From: Candidatus Paceibacterota bacterium
Lineage (GTDB): Bacteria; Verrucomicrobiota; Verrucomicrobiia; Limisphaerales; UBA8199
DNA: 64,000 nucleotides
Direction of reading: 5' to 3'
Assembly: GCA_035452965.1 (NCBI GenBank)
Contig: DAOTCE010000020.1
Span: forward strand, 1 to 64,000
Position numbers and translations under genes: made by a program. The notes under the pieces were generated by a model. The model ran no database searches, was not told the origin of the DNA, and saw only the letters and a program-made list of their open reading frames with translations. Below, piece by piece: positions 16,261 to 26,900 of this stretch (its first letter is position 1; each line of letters opens with the position of its first letter).

Positions 16261-18558
16261 ATGCGCGACGCCATCGAGATCGAAAACGCCCGGATGCACA
16301 ATCTCAAGGGGATCAACCTGAGCATCCCGCGCGACTGCCTGGTGGTGTTCACCGGCGTCTCCGGCTCCGGCAAATCCTCGCTCGTGTTCGACACGCTGCA
16401 TACCGAAGCGCAACGGCAGTTGATCGAGACGTTCAGCTCCTTCGCCCGGCGGCGGCTGCCCAAGCTGTCGCGGCCCGACGTGGACGCCATTCGCAACCTC
16501 TCCACCTCGATCGTGATTGACCAGCATCGCCTGGGCCGCACCCTGCGGTCCACGGTCGGCACGGCCACGGAGGTTTACACCTACCTGCGGCTGCTGTATT
16601 CGCGTTGCGGCGACACACCGGGGCTGGCGTCCTTTCACTTCGGCTTCAACCATCCCGAAGGCATGTGTCCGGCCTGCCAGGGGCTGGGCAAACGAATCAC
16701 GGTGGATGCCGAGCGGATGCTCGACAAGACCAAGTCCCTCCGCGATGGCGCCATCATCCACCCGGACTACCGCGTCGGCGGCTGGAATTGGCGGGAACTG
16801 GTCGGCATTGACCTGTTTGACGTCTCCCGGCCGCTGCAGGACTTCGCGCCGGCGGAACTGGAGAAGCTCCTGTTCGCTGAGGGCATCCCGATCGTCAAGA
16901 AGCACGGGGCCGGGACTTACGCCAAGACGTGGGTCGGGATCGCCCGCCGGCTCGAGCGGCTCCACCTCAACAATGCCGAGGACGAACTGTCGGAAAGCCG
17001 GCGCGATGCCTACCGCAAGTATCTCTCCTACAGAGAGTGCGCCACCTGCGGCGGCCTGCGGCTGAACCCCGCACGGTTGGCGGTGCGGCTGGCGGGGAAG
17101 GGCATCGGGGAAGTCGTCCAAATGGAGCTGATCGAACTCGACGCCTGGCTCGGAACCATCAACGGCCCGGTCGCCCAGCCGCTGGTCCGCAAGATGCGCA
17201 GCATCCTGTCGCACCTGATCGGCATCGGCGTTGGCTACCTGTCGCTCAACCGCGCGGTCTCGACCTTGTCTGGCGGCGAAAGCCAGCGCCTCAAGATGGC
17301 CCGCCAGCTCGGCTGCGACCTGGTTGGCCTCATGTATGTGCTCGACGAGCCTTCTATCGGCCTGCACCCCCGCGATATTGACCAGCTGATCGCACTGCTC
17401 GGGCAGCTCCGCGACCAGGGCAACTCGGTGCTGGTGGTCGAGCATGACCCGGCCATCATCGCCGCCGGAGATTACGTCGTTGAAATCGGGCCGGGGCCGG
17501 GCCGCCACGGCGGCGAGGTCTGTTTTGCGGGTGAGCGCGCCGCCTTCCGGCAATCCGACTGCCGCACCGCCACGCTGATGCGCCGGGACCAGACCCCCAT
17601 CACGGCGCCCCGGCGGCGCTGGAGCCAGAGCTGGCCCATTCGCAGCGCAGGGATCAACAACCTGAGAAACGTGGACGTGGACATACCGCGGCAGGTGTTG
17701 GTCTGCGTCACCGGCGTGGCCGGCAGCGGCAAGAGCAGCCTGGTGCACGGGGTGTTCGTGCCGATGATCCCGAGCGCCGTGGTGGTGGACCAGAACCTCA
17801 TCGGGCGGAACAACCGGTCCAATCCCGCCACCTTCCTGGGCGTGTTCGACGACGTGCGGCAAATCTTCGCGCGCGCCACCGGCAGACCGGCTTCCTGGTT
17901 CAGCTACAATTCCGATGGCGCCTGCCCGGCCTGCAAAGGGCAGGGAAGCATCACGGTCGAGATGCACTTCCTGGACGACGTCCGCACCCCGTGCCACGCC
18001 TGCAACGGCCAGCGCTACACGGATGAGGTGCTGGCGCTGCGTTGGGAGGGCCGCAATATTCACCAGGTGCTGGGCCTGACGGCGCAGGAAGCCGCGGCAG
18101 CCTTCACCCAATCGCGCCTGAAGCGGGCGCTCGGGCTGCTCTGCGACGTAGGGCTGGATTACCTGACTTTGGGCCAGCCCCTCACGACGCTTTCCGGGGG
18201 CGAATGCCAGCGGCTGAAGCTGGCGGCTGAGTTGGGAAAAGCCGGCCAAACCTACATTCTTGACGAGCCGACCACGGGGCTGCACCTGGCGGACATCAGC
18301 CGGCTGATGGGCATACTCAACCGGCTGGTGGACGATGGCAACTCTGTGATCGTCATTGAACACAACCTCAATGTGATTGCGCAAGCCGACTGGGTGATTG
18401 ATCTCGGGCCCGAAGGCGGCAGCCGCGGCGGCCGCGTCCTGGCCGTCGGCACGCCCGAACAGATCGCCGAGTGCCCGGAAAGCCACACGGGCCGATACCT
18501 CAAAGCACGTGTTTCACCCTCCGATGCTGGCGAGAAACCGACATCGGCCATAGCCTGA
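16261..18558 (+). CDS. UvrA-like ABC ATPase, short DrrC/UvrA2 type, 765 aa
   Basis: The ATG at 16261 has a clear ribosome site (AAAGGAG, 16248-16254); the longer frame from 16015 overlaps the regulator gene and is rejected. Two ABC modules are present: Walker A GVSGSGKSS (32-40) and GVAGSGKSS (about 485-493), signatures LSGGESQR (336-343) and LSGGECQR (644-651), Walker B VLDEPS (360-365) and ILDEPT (666-671). Zinc-binding CPAC/CATC pairs lie at 136-139 and 260-263, and CPAC/CHAC at 555-558 and 578-581. At 765 aa it is much shorter than repair UvrA (~940 aa) and seems to lack the UvrB-binding insertion. This is the class associated with resistance to DNA-binding drugs rather than general excision repair. 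PadR control fits an inducible protective role; the ligand is unknown. Confidence 0.92.
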   Translation: MRDAIEIENARMHNLKGINLSIPRDCLVVFTGVSGSGKSSLVFDTLHTEAQRQLIETFSSFARRRLPKLSRPDVDAIRNLSTSIVIDQHRLGRTLRSTVGTATEVYTYLRLLYSRCGDTPGLASFHFGFNHPEGMCPACQGLGKRITVDAERMLDKTKSLRDGAIIHPDYRVGGWNWRELVGIDLFDVSRPLQDFAPAELEKLLFAEGIPIVKKHGAGTYAKTWVGIARRLERLHLNNAEDELSESRRDAYRKYLSYRECATCGGLRLNPARLAVRLAGKGIGEVVQMELIELDAWLGTINGPVAQPLVRKMRSILSHLIGIGVGYLSLNRAVSTLSGGESQRLKMARQLGCDLVGLMYVLDEPSIGLHPRDIDQLIALLGQLRDQGNSVLVVEHDPAIIAAGDYVVEIGPGPGRHGGEVCFAGERAAFRQSDCRTATLMRRDQTPITAPRRRWSQSWPIRSAGINNLRNVDVDIPRQVLVCVTGVAGSGKSSLVHGVFVPMIPSAVVVDQNLIGRNNRSNPATFLGVFDDVRQIFARATGRPASWFSYNSDGACPACKGQGSITVEMHFLDDVRTPCHACNGQRYTDEVLALRWEGRNIHQVLGLTAQEAAAAFTQSRLKRALGLLCDVGLDYLTLGQPLTTLSGGECQRLKLAAELGKAGQTYILDEPTTGLHLADISRLMGILNRLVDDGNSVIVIEHNLNVIAQADWVIDLGPEGGSRGGRVLAVGTPEQIAECPESHTGRYLKARVSPSDAGEKPTSAIA

Positions 18559-18650
18559 GCAACTGTGGCCGTGCCGTCGCCACCCGCGCGGAACGGATGG
18601 TGCGGCCTCGAATTTGCAGGCCATCACAGCAGCCGGCCAGCGGAGAGCGG

Positions 18651-18736
18651 ATTGCCCGCCGGCCCGGCCGTCAACGCGGGCCGCCAGGATCAACCCGCCC
18701 CGGCCTGCTTCTTCTTGCCCTTTTTCTTGCGCGCGC
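18651..18736 (-). repeat. 86-bp direct repeat, copy 2 (end of the sulfatase gene)
   Basis: Contains the last codons of the sulfatase gene (KKKGKKKQAGAG, stop at 18690-18692) and its 3' flank. Copy 1 lies at 15578-15663. The two copies bracket the whole PadR/UvrA-like operon. Confidence 0.75.
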
Positions 18737-20315
18737 CGGTGTCGGCGGGGTCCCCGGTCGGATAGGGCTTCACCTGGGCGCGTTCGGCCCACGCATCCCA
18801 CTTGGCGGCCAACTCGCGCGCGCGCTCGGGCTGCGCCGCGGCCAGATCCCGCTGCTCGGTGCGGTCGGCCTTGAGATCGTAAAGCTCCCACGGGCCTTTC
18901 CGGCCCTGGCGCACAAGCTTCCAGTCGCCGACGCGAACGGCGGCGTTGCCCTCGTGCTCCCAGTACAGCGCGTCGCGCTTAATGGGCTGGTTGTCGAACG
19001 CCGGCACCAGGCTGCGGCCTTCCATCGGCTGGATGACCTTGCCCTTGTACTCCTTCGGATACGCCGCGCCGGCCACCTCAACACAGGTGGCCATGATATC
19101 AATCAGGTGCCCCGGCTGGGGTCGCAGCCCGCCGCCAATCGAGATCCGCGCCGGCCAATGCGCGATGAGCGGCGTTGAGATCCCGCCCTCGTGGTTGTAA
19201 TGCTTGTAACGGCGGAAGGGGGTGTTCTCCAGCGTCGCCCACGACTGGCCGCAGAAGACGTTCGAATCCGCCGAGCCGGGCGGCTGCCCGACGTAGCGCC
19301 CCTCGGGACCGGCCTCGGCATTGCCGCCGTTGTCCGAGAGGAAGAGGATCAGCGTGTTGTCGAGCGCGCCGCGCCGGCGCAGCGTGTCCACGAACCGGCC
19401 CACCGCCGTGTCCATGTGCGCCACCACCGCCGCATAGATCGCCATGATATGGTCGAAGCGGTCCTGCTCCTGCGGCGTGAGGGTGTCCCAGGCCTTGACC
19501 TCCGGGGCGCGCGGCGAAAGCGGCCACGCTTTGTCCACGATGCCCAGCTCGATCTGACGGGCGCGCCGCTGCTCGCGCAGTTTGTCCCAGCCGATCTTGT
19601 ACTTGCCGCGAAACTTCGCGATCTCCTCCGCCGGCGCCATCAGCGGGAAATGCGGCGCGTTGAAAGCCAGGTAAAGAAAGAACGGCCTGGTCTGTTCCCC
19701 CTCCTCAATGAACTTCAAGGCGTTGTCCACAAAAGCATCGGTGGTGTAGAAGCCCTCCGCCGGGGGTTGAATGTGTTCATTCTCCCGCGCCAATGAATCG
19801 GGACGGAAATAATTAGCCGTGCCTTTGATGACCCCGAAGTAATGGTCGAACCCCCGCTGCCGCGGCCAGTTCGCCTTCTCCGTTTCGTCTGCCGGCTCCG
19901 TGTATCTCGTCACGTGCCACTTGCCCGCCATGACGGTGCGATAGCCTGCGCTGCTCAGGACCTCGGCCAGGGTGACGCAGCGATCGTTGAGGTTGCCCTG
20001 GTAGCCCGGCTGCTGGCGGTCTGTGACCATGTGGCCGACGCCGGCCTGGTGCGGGTAAAGCCCGGTCAGCAGCGAGGCCCGGGTGGGACAGCACCGGCCC
20101 GTGTTGTAGAATTGGGTGAAGCGCAGGCCGCGGGCGGCCAGCTTGTCCAGGTTCGGCGTCGGAATCTCGCTGCCGTAACAGCCGAGGTCCGAAAAGCCCA
20201 TGTCATCCACCAGGATGACCGCGATGTTCGGGCGCTGACCGACGGCGGCCCCGTCCGTCCCGAGCGCGAGGATAAGGGAGGCGAAACCGATGAGGGCTGC
20301 ATGCTTCAAGTTCAT
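18690..20315 (-). CDS. Type I sulfatase (arylsulfatase A-like), secreted, 541 aa
   Basis: The frame extends to 20477, but the ATG at 20315 opens a signal peptide (MNLKHAALIGFASLILALG), so I use it. The sulfatase signature CCPTRASLLTG places the formylglycine Cys at residue 75 (CxPxR, Arg79). Metal-binding DD is at 37-38 (VILVDDMGFSDLG), and Lys132/His134 are in GKWH. Later motifs SDNGGNAEAGPEGRYVG and WEHEGNAAVRVGDWKLV are typical of arylsulfatases. The Lys-rich tail (KKKGKKKQAGAG) is common in verrucomicrobial sulfatases. It needs an FGly-generating enzyme for activity; the SUMF1 protein in this window may not supply it. It is the last gene of the long minus-strand run. The substrate, probably a sulfated polysaccharide, cannot be read from sequence. 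Confidence 0.93.
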   Translation of the reverse strand: MNLKHAALIGFASLILALGTDGAAVGQRPNIAVILVDDMGFSDLGCYGSEIPTPNLDKLAARGLRFTQFYNTGRCCPTRASLLTGLYPHQAGVGHMVTDRQQPGYQGNLNDRCVTLAEVLSSAGYRTVMAGKWHVTRYTEPADETEKANWPRQRGFDHYFGVIKGTANYFRPDSLARENEHIQPPAEGFYTTDAFVDNALKFIEEGEQTRPFFLYLAFNAPHFPLMAPAEEIAKFRGKYKIGWDKLREQRRARQIELGIVDKAWPLSPRAPEVKAWDTLTPQEQDRFDHIMAIYAAVVAHMDTAVGRFVDTLRRRGALDNTLILFLSDNGGNAEAGPEGRYVGQPPGSADSNVFCGQSWATLENTPFRRYKHYNHEGGISTPLIAHWPARISIGGGLRPQPGHLIDIMATCVEVAGAAYPKEYKGKVIQPMEGRSLVPAFDNQPIKRDALYWEHEGNAAVRVGDWKLVRQGRKGPWELYDLKADRTEQRDLAAAQPERARELAAKWDAWAERAQVKPYPTGDPADTGARKKKGKKKQAGAG

Positions 20316-20368
20316 GCCCGTGATTGTGCCGCCCCCAAGGGAAGTTGGCAATATCGGCCAGCCCGCGA

Positions 20369-20956
20369 TCAGGAGAGCCCGCGCAGGATCCGCTCCAGTT
20401 GCGCGGCATGCACATCCAACCCGGCCTCCGTCCACACCACATAATCGGCGCGGGCCATCTTCTGCTCGACGGGCCATTGCGCCCGAATGCGCTGCTCGAT
20501 CTGTTTGGCCGGCCAGCCCCGTGCCAGCAGACGGTCACGTTGTGTGGCGGCGGAGCAGGCAACACAGATGGTTGCGTCCAGCTCAGTCTCGGCCTGCGTT
20601 TCAAACAGGAGCGGAATCACCACGACCGCCAACCGATGCCCCTCCGCCCGCCAGGCTGCAATCTGCTCGCGCCAGAGCAAACGGATGCGAGGATGCAGGA
20701 TACTCTCCAGCCGCGTCCGGGCGGCCGCATCGGCAAAGACGCGCTGGGCCAGTTCCTTTCGCCGCAGCCGCCCGTCCGGCGCGATGATTTCGGCGCCGAA
20801 TGCGTCCCGAACTTCAGCGAGTGCCGGCTGGCCCGGCTCAACCACCTGCCGCGCCAGATCGTCGGTGTCCACCACGGGGAAACCGCGCGCCCGGAGGAGC
20901 TGCGCGGCGGCGGATTTGCCCATGCCGATGCCACCGGTGAGACCGAGAACCTTCAT
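20369..20956 (-). CDS. coaE: Dephospho-CoA kinase
   Basis: CoaE performs the last step of coenzyme A synthesis, phosphorylating the 3'-OH of dephospho-CoA. The ATG at 20956 starts MKVLGLTGGIGMGKS with the P-loop at 8-15. It continues with the substrate region DTDDLARQVVEPGQPAL, then HPRIRLLW and VVVIPLLFET typical of the family, and RLLARGWPAKQIEQRI. 195 aa is the normal length. It lies 28 bp downstream of the giant subtilase gene and 53 bp before the sulfatase start, all on the same strand. A housekeeping gene embedded at the end of an exoprotein run is notable. Confidence 0.93.
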   Translation of the reverse strand: MKVLGLTGGIGMGKSAAAQLLRARGFPVVDTDDLARQVVEPGQPALAEVRDAFGAEIIAPDGRLRRKELAQRVFADAAARTRLESILHPRIRLLWREQIAAWRAEGHRLAVVVIPLLFETQAETELDATICVACSAATQRDRLLARGWPAKQIEQRIRAQWPVEQKMARADYVVWTEAGLDVHAAQLERILRGLS

Positions 20957-20984
20957 AGTCACGGTCCGGTACCCGCCCGAGCGG

Positions 20985-23900
20985 TCAGCGGCGGAAGGCG
21001 CGGTAGTAGCGGGAGTTGAGCGTCGGAGTGGTCGTGTCGGTGTAGGTAAAAGCGCCGGTGGTGTTGCTGTTCGTGCTGAGGGCAACCCAGGAGGTCAGAT
21101 CGGCCGAGCCCTCCACGACGTAATCGAAGCCCGGCTGGGCGGTCACCGTGAGCTGGAACTGGCCATTGGTGAATATGCCACTCAAGACCGGGTCATAGGC
21201 GGTGAGCAAAGCCTCGGCGTTGGTCAAGGTGAGGCTCCAACCGGTGGCAATGAAGCCGGCGTCACCGTTGGCATCATCATACACATAGAGGCGCCATGCG
21301 CCGTCGGCACTGCTCCCCCGCAAGGCGGCGAGGGTTGAGCCGTAAGGTTGAGGCGCAGGGTTGCCCGGGAAGCTGACCGGGCCCTCGTAAGCCGCGGGCC
21401 GGTAACTCGGAGCGGTGATCGCATCGTGGTTGGGCAGGCTGCCCGGGGCGGCGTCGTCAAAGGTCAGGTTGAAGTTATTCAACGCATAGGCTCCGCCGGC
21501 GTGCGACATCAGAACAACATTGCTGCCGGAGGGACTGACCAAGAGCATGCTCAGGTCGTGCGGGAAGGAATGGTTGAGGCCGTAAAGGGTAACGGTAGCC
21601 TGGATGACGCGGCGATCGGCGAGGCCGGAGACGTTGACCACGGCCGGATAGGGACTGGCAACGCCCTTGTCCGGGATGGTGATCGCACCCGATTCGGTGA
21701 AGGTGGCCGGAGCGACGGCGGCAATGGTGAAGGAGACGTTCGTCGTGTAGCCGAGGGCCGCATCGTGACATTGCAGGGTGGCGACGAGCGTCCCACCGAG
21801 GTTGGGATCGGCCTTGAAAGTGAACCTTTGTTCACTGGAGCCGCCCTGGACGAGGGTTCCGTAAACATTGGACAGCTTGGCAGGCGGGTAGTCTGCGCCA
21901 GCGGTGACGCCTCCCGTGGTCTGCAGGTTGGCGGTGAGGTTGGGAAGGTCCTGCGTGCCGTCGTTGGTCAGGCCCAGGGACAAGGTAACGGTCTCGCCCG
22001 GGTCAATCGCGCCGTTGACGGGGCCGCTCTCATAATTCAGCACCGCGCCGGCGGTGGCGATGTGAGGAACAGGTTTGATCACCGTGATCGTGTTGGTCGC
22101 GCTGTTGTTCGCGGCAGCGAGCTCGGTGGAACCGGTCGAGAGGAAGACCTTGTTGGTCAGGACAGCCGTGTTGGCTCCCGAGGGAATCAGGGACGGAGAG
22201 GGAATCACGACGGCAGTGACCGTGGCGACGGCCCCGGCGCTCAATGCGCCAAGGTGGGCCAGGATGTTGGTCGCGTTCGCGGTCCACATCACCACGGACG
22301 CAGAGTCAGAAGCGAGGCTGACGTTCGTGGGCGAGAACGAGTAAGCGAGGACCACGTCGAGAGCCGTATCCGGGCCGAGGTTGGTGATGGAAACCGTGTT
22401 GGTGAAGGGGAAGCTGGCGACGACGGCGTTCGCCACTTCCTGGGCCAGGCTCAAATCCGCGACCGGGCGATTGAGGGCAGTGAGGAAGGACACGGAGTTG
22501 TTGGAGGGGTTGATGTCCCTCTCGCTGTGCACTTCATCCACGGCCACACTGGCGGTGGTGGCGAGGGTCGTGTTGGTCGAGCCCTGAGGAATTGCGGCCG
22601 CCGTGGGCCGCACGACTATGGTCACATTCGTGTAGGCTCCGTTGTTCAGCTTGCCGAGGTCCGCAAAAGTAATCGTCTGGCCGGCGACGGTGAAGTTGGT
22701 GGGAGTGGCGGAATCCAGGACAACGCCGGCAGGCAGCGTGGTGGTGAAACGGGGAGTGGCGGACCCGGGCCCCTTGTTGGTGATGGTATAGGCGCAAGTC
22801 AGAAGCTGCCCGGCAAGAACCGGGTTGGGAACGGCGACGGCGCTCAAGGCAAGATCGGCGCCCTGGTTGGTGCTGACAAGGTTGAGGGTGCTGAGGGCGA
22901 GGCTCCAACCGTTGGAGATGGCGCCGGAATCGCCCACGGTGTCATCGTACACATAGAGCGACCAGAGGCCGTTGGGATTGGCGCCGCTCAACGCCGAGAG
23001 ATTCGCCTGGTATGGCCCTGCCGGCGCATTGGTCGGCAAAGCGGTCGGGGGGGAATAGGCGGCTGGCCGCCAGGCGCCTGAAGTAATCTGGCCGGTGAGA
23101 GGCACGGGGGCGCCGGCATAGTCGTCGAACGTCAAGTCAACATTTTCAACCGGCTGGTCGCCGGCATGCGACATGAAGAGCGCTTTGGCGCCTCCGGGCG
23201 CCACCAGCAAGACATTCATGTCTCCCGGGTAGCTGTGAGTCAGGTTCGAGAGCGTGACCGTCACCCGGCCGAGGGCGCCCTCAAAGCCGGAGACGTTGAT
23301 GGCTGCCGGATATGGCGTGGCCGGGCCAAGCTGCGTGGGGTAAACAGACAGGTCGGGAATGAGAATGACGTTGGTCTTGGCGAAGACCCGGGTCGTGGGC
23401 AATATGAAACTGAAACTCACCGGGGCGTAGTTCACCGCGCCGTCACGGAGTTCAAGCACAGCGGTTATGGTCTGCCCATTGGTGCCATTGGCCTTGAAGG
23501 AGAATGACCGGCCCACCGGCACCCCGCTGGGAGCCAGCAGCCCATAGTTCTGCGGGTTATTCGGCGCGACCGGGGCGACGCCGTTGGTCGCCAGCAAGGT
23601 CCCCACCAGGTTCAGCGTGCTCACGTTGCCCACATTGCGCAGGCGCAGGATCAAGGTGTTCGTCTCACCAACGTCAATCGCGCCGTTAACCGGTCCGCTC
23701 TCCAAGGTCAAGGTGGCTTCCGCCGCAATAACACTGACATGCGGCGCGGACACTGTCGTGGTTGCGGACGCCGTGTTGTTAGCCGGGTGAGGATCCGGCT
23801 GGGTGGCAGCAACGCTGGCGGTGGTGGTGAAAACGCCGTTGGTGGCCGTGACCGCGGTGACAGTGATGTCAGCATGCTCCCCTTTGGCGAGGTTGGTAAT

Positions 23901-26900
23901 GCTGCAGATAACGGTGTTGCTGGAGACCGCGATGGTTCCATGCGTAGTGCCGGTCGCAACCACGCTGAAGGTGGACGGCAGGGTCTGGTTGACGACAACG
24001 CTGGTCGCGGTGCTGGGGCCCACGTTCGTCACGCCCACGACGTAGAGAACGTTGCTCCCGGCGACTACCGGGTTCGGGAAACCGGTAAGGCTGATTGCGA
24101 GGCCGGCGGCGGGGCCGACGGTAGTGCTGACCGAAGCGGTGTTATTGGCCGCGATGGGGTCAAACTGGCCGCTGCCCGCGGTGGCGGTGGCGGTGATCAA
24201 CCCTTCGGCGCTGGGGATCACTGTAATGGTAGCATTGGCTGAGGCGCCCATGACAAACGTGTTGGTCAGGCTCCAAAGAACCACATTGCCGAGAACGCTG
24301 GCGGTGCCACGAGAGGTCGTCACCGACTGTATCCGGGCGCTCACCGGCAACGCGTTGGTCACGGTAATGGGCGAGGTGGGACTGGCAAAGGCGGGACTGG
24401 GCCCGTTATTGGCCAACGACACCGTGTAAGTCAGCGTCCCATCTACCAGAACCGGGTTGGGCACCGCGGCAATCGCGACGGAGAGGTCCGCCGTGGCGGG
24501 CGTGACCTGGGTCCTTACGGTGGTGGAATTATTGCCCAGGTTGAAGTCGGGCTGCTCGGACACAACGGAAGCCGTCGAATACGCGGGGTAATTGGTTCCC
24601 AAATCGCCCGGTTGCACGACCACGAACAAGCTGGCCCCCGCCCGCGGGAGCATCGGCCCCAGACTGAACGTAACCACACCCCCTTGCTGCGAATAGGTGC
24701 CCTGCGGCGTCGTGGCGGAGATAAAGGTCGCGTTGGGGGGAAGCAGGTGCGTGACGGTGACGCTGGCGGTGGTGCTGGGGCCAAGATTGGTCACCGCGAT
24801 ATTGTAAGTCAGGTTGTCGCCGGCAATGACCGTGGTGGGTTGCCCGGTCATGTCGAGGGCCATATCCGCCCCGGGGCACTGACCGCCGCCATCCGCGCAA
24901 AGGGTTGGTGTTAGAGACAGGGACCAGCATTGAATCACACCGAGGTTGAACGAGCCCGAGTCGGTGGCACGCAGCTGCCAAACGCCGTTCACGTTGGTGC
25001 CGGACTTGCCGGCGAACACGGACAGCGGTTTGCTGGGTTTGTACGAGCCGACAAACGGCGCGACGCCGGAGCTGATGGGAGTCAGTGCCGCATCGTCGAA
25101 CATCGTTCTTTGCGGGTCCGCGCAGGTCAGGCCGTAATTCTGGCCGGTAAAGCCGTTGTTCGCCGTGAGCGTGCAAACGGTGCCGTCCGGGGCGATGAGG
25201 TCGAGGGTCAGGAAGTAATCTATGTCCGCGGAGACAAAGAGGGACACCGTCACTTTATTGACGGCGAAGTTGATATTCGAGACGACGACGGCTGAATTAG
25301 TAAAGCCAGGGGCGGGAATCGCGACTGGGGAGTTATTATCGAACCGAAGCGGCGTTCCGGGCACGCCAGTCGGGAGGCTGAATTCCAGGATGCTCACTCC
25401 CTGGTCAGAGCGGACCAGGAGAGACATCTCAATCGGGGTGCCGCAGATAAATGAAGGCACGGTGCTGATCCTGAACGGCACCAGGTTTGTGCCCAGGCCG
25501 CTGATGGGGATATTGGCATAGGCCGAGTTCGGCTGGGCAATGGCCACCCCGGGGGTGGTAGTGGACAGCGTCGCGCTGATGCCGGTGACGTTCGTGCTGC
25601 CCACGTTATTCAAGATCAAAGACAGGTTGTTGCACTCGTTGAACTCGATGATGCCGTTGCCGTTGCCGCCGCTCAGGTAATTGGTATGGAGCACCAGCGG
25701 ATTCTTGGGCAGGAGAGTGGGGAACGCGCGGAACAGGTTGAGGCGGCCGCCTGACACGCAAAGCCCGGGCACCACCGGATCAACGGTGGAGAGCAGGGCG
25801 TCTTTAATCTCGGCGACCGTGAGGGTGGGGTTGGCGGCCAACAACAGGGCGCAAGCGCCCGAGACGTGTGGCGTGGCCATTGAAGTGCCGCTCATGTACT
25901 GATAGCCGCCGCCGGGCCTACAGCTCAGGATGTCGCTGCCAGGCGCGGCCAGATCCACTGAGATCAACCCAAAGCAGGAGAAGTCTGAACGGAGGTCGTT
26001 GTGGTCAGTGGACATCACGGCGACAATGTTGGAGGAAGTGTAGCTGGAGGGATAGTGGGGGATGATATCGTTGTCGGTCCCGGAGTTGCCTGCCGCCGCC
26101 GTGAAAACGATGTTGGCGGCGCCGGCCGCATCAATGGCGTCTTTGAGGGCCTGGCTGTAGGCGCCGCCGCCCCAGGAGTTGTTCATCACCCTCGCGCCCA
26201 TCTGCGTAGCGTATTGAACGGACGAGATGCCATCGGCGGTGGAGCCGCCAAACGGCCCCAGGAACCGGACCGGCATGATCTGCACCTGCCAGCAGACGCC
26301 GACAACGCCGAGCGTATTGTTGCCCTCGCCGCCAATGGTGCCAGCGCAGTGGGTACCGTGCTCGTCTTCGTCCATCGGATCGCCATCGTTGGCGTAGAAG
26401 TCGTAGCCATGGACGTCGTCCACGTAACCATTGCCATCATTGTCCAGGCCGTCGCCGGGAGTCTCACCCAGATTAGTCCAGATGTTGTTCGTCAAGTCGG
26501 GGTGGGTGTAGTCCACGCCGGTGTCAATCACGGCGACGAGGATCTGCCGGCTGCCGGTCGTGACATCCCAGGCCTCCGAGGCGCGAATGTCGGCGCCAGG
26601 GGTGCCGCCCGTCTGACCCGTGTTGAGCATGCCCCACAGTTCGTTGAAGCGGGGATCATTGGGAAAGGTGGCGTCGGCTTCCACCCAATAATCCGGCTCG
26701 GCATACAGGACGCCTGGATTGGCATTGTAGGACAGCAGGGCCTGCTCGACGGTCTGGCCGGCGGGCAACGCTATCAGGCACAAATTTGGAACAAGGCCGT
26801 ATTCACGAACGATCTGGGCTCCGCCCAGGGTGCTCAAAATCTGCGCGCGCTGAGCCGACTCAACTCCAGAGGCGAACCGCACCAGCAGTTGGTTCGGGGT

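Noticed and set aside
16255..18486. 743-aa minus-strand open frame
   Set aside because: Exactly antisense to the UvrA-like ATPase, which has both ABC motif sets; the antisense product has none.
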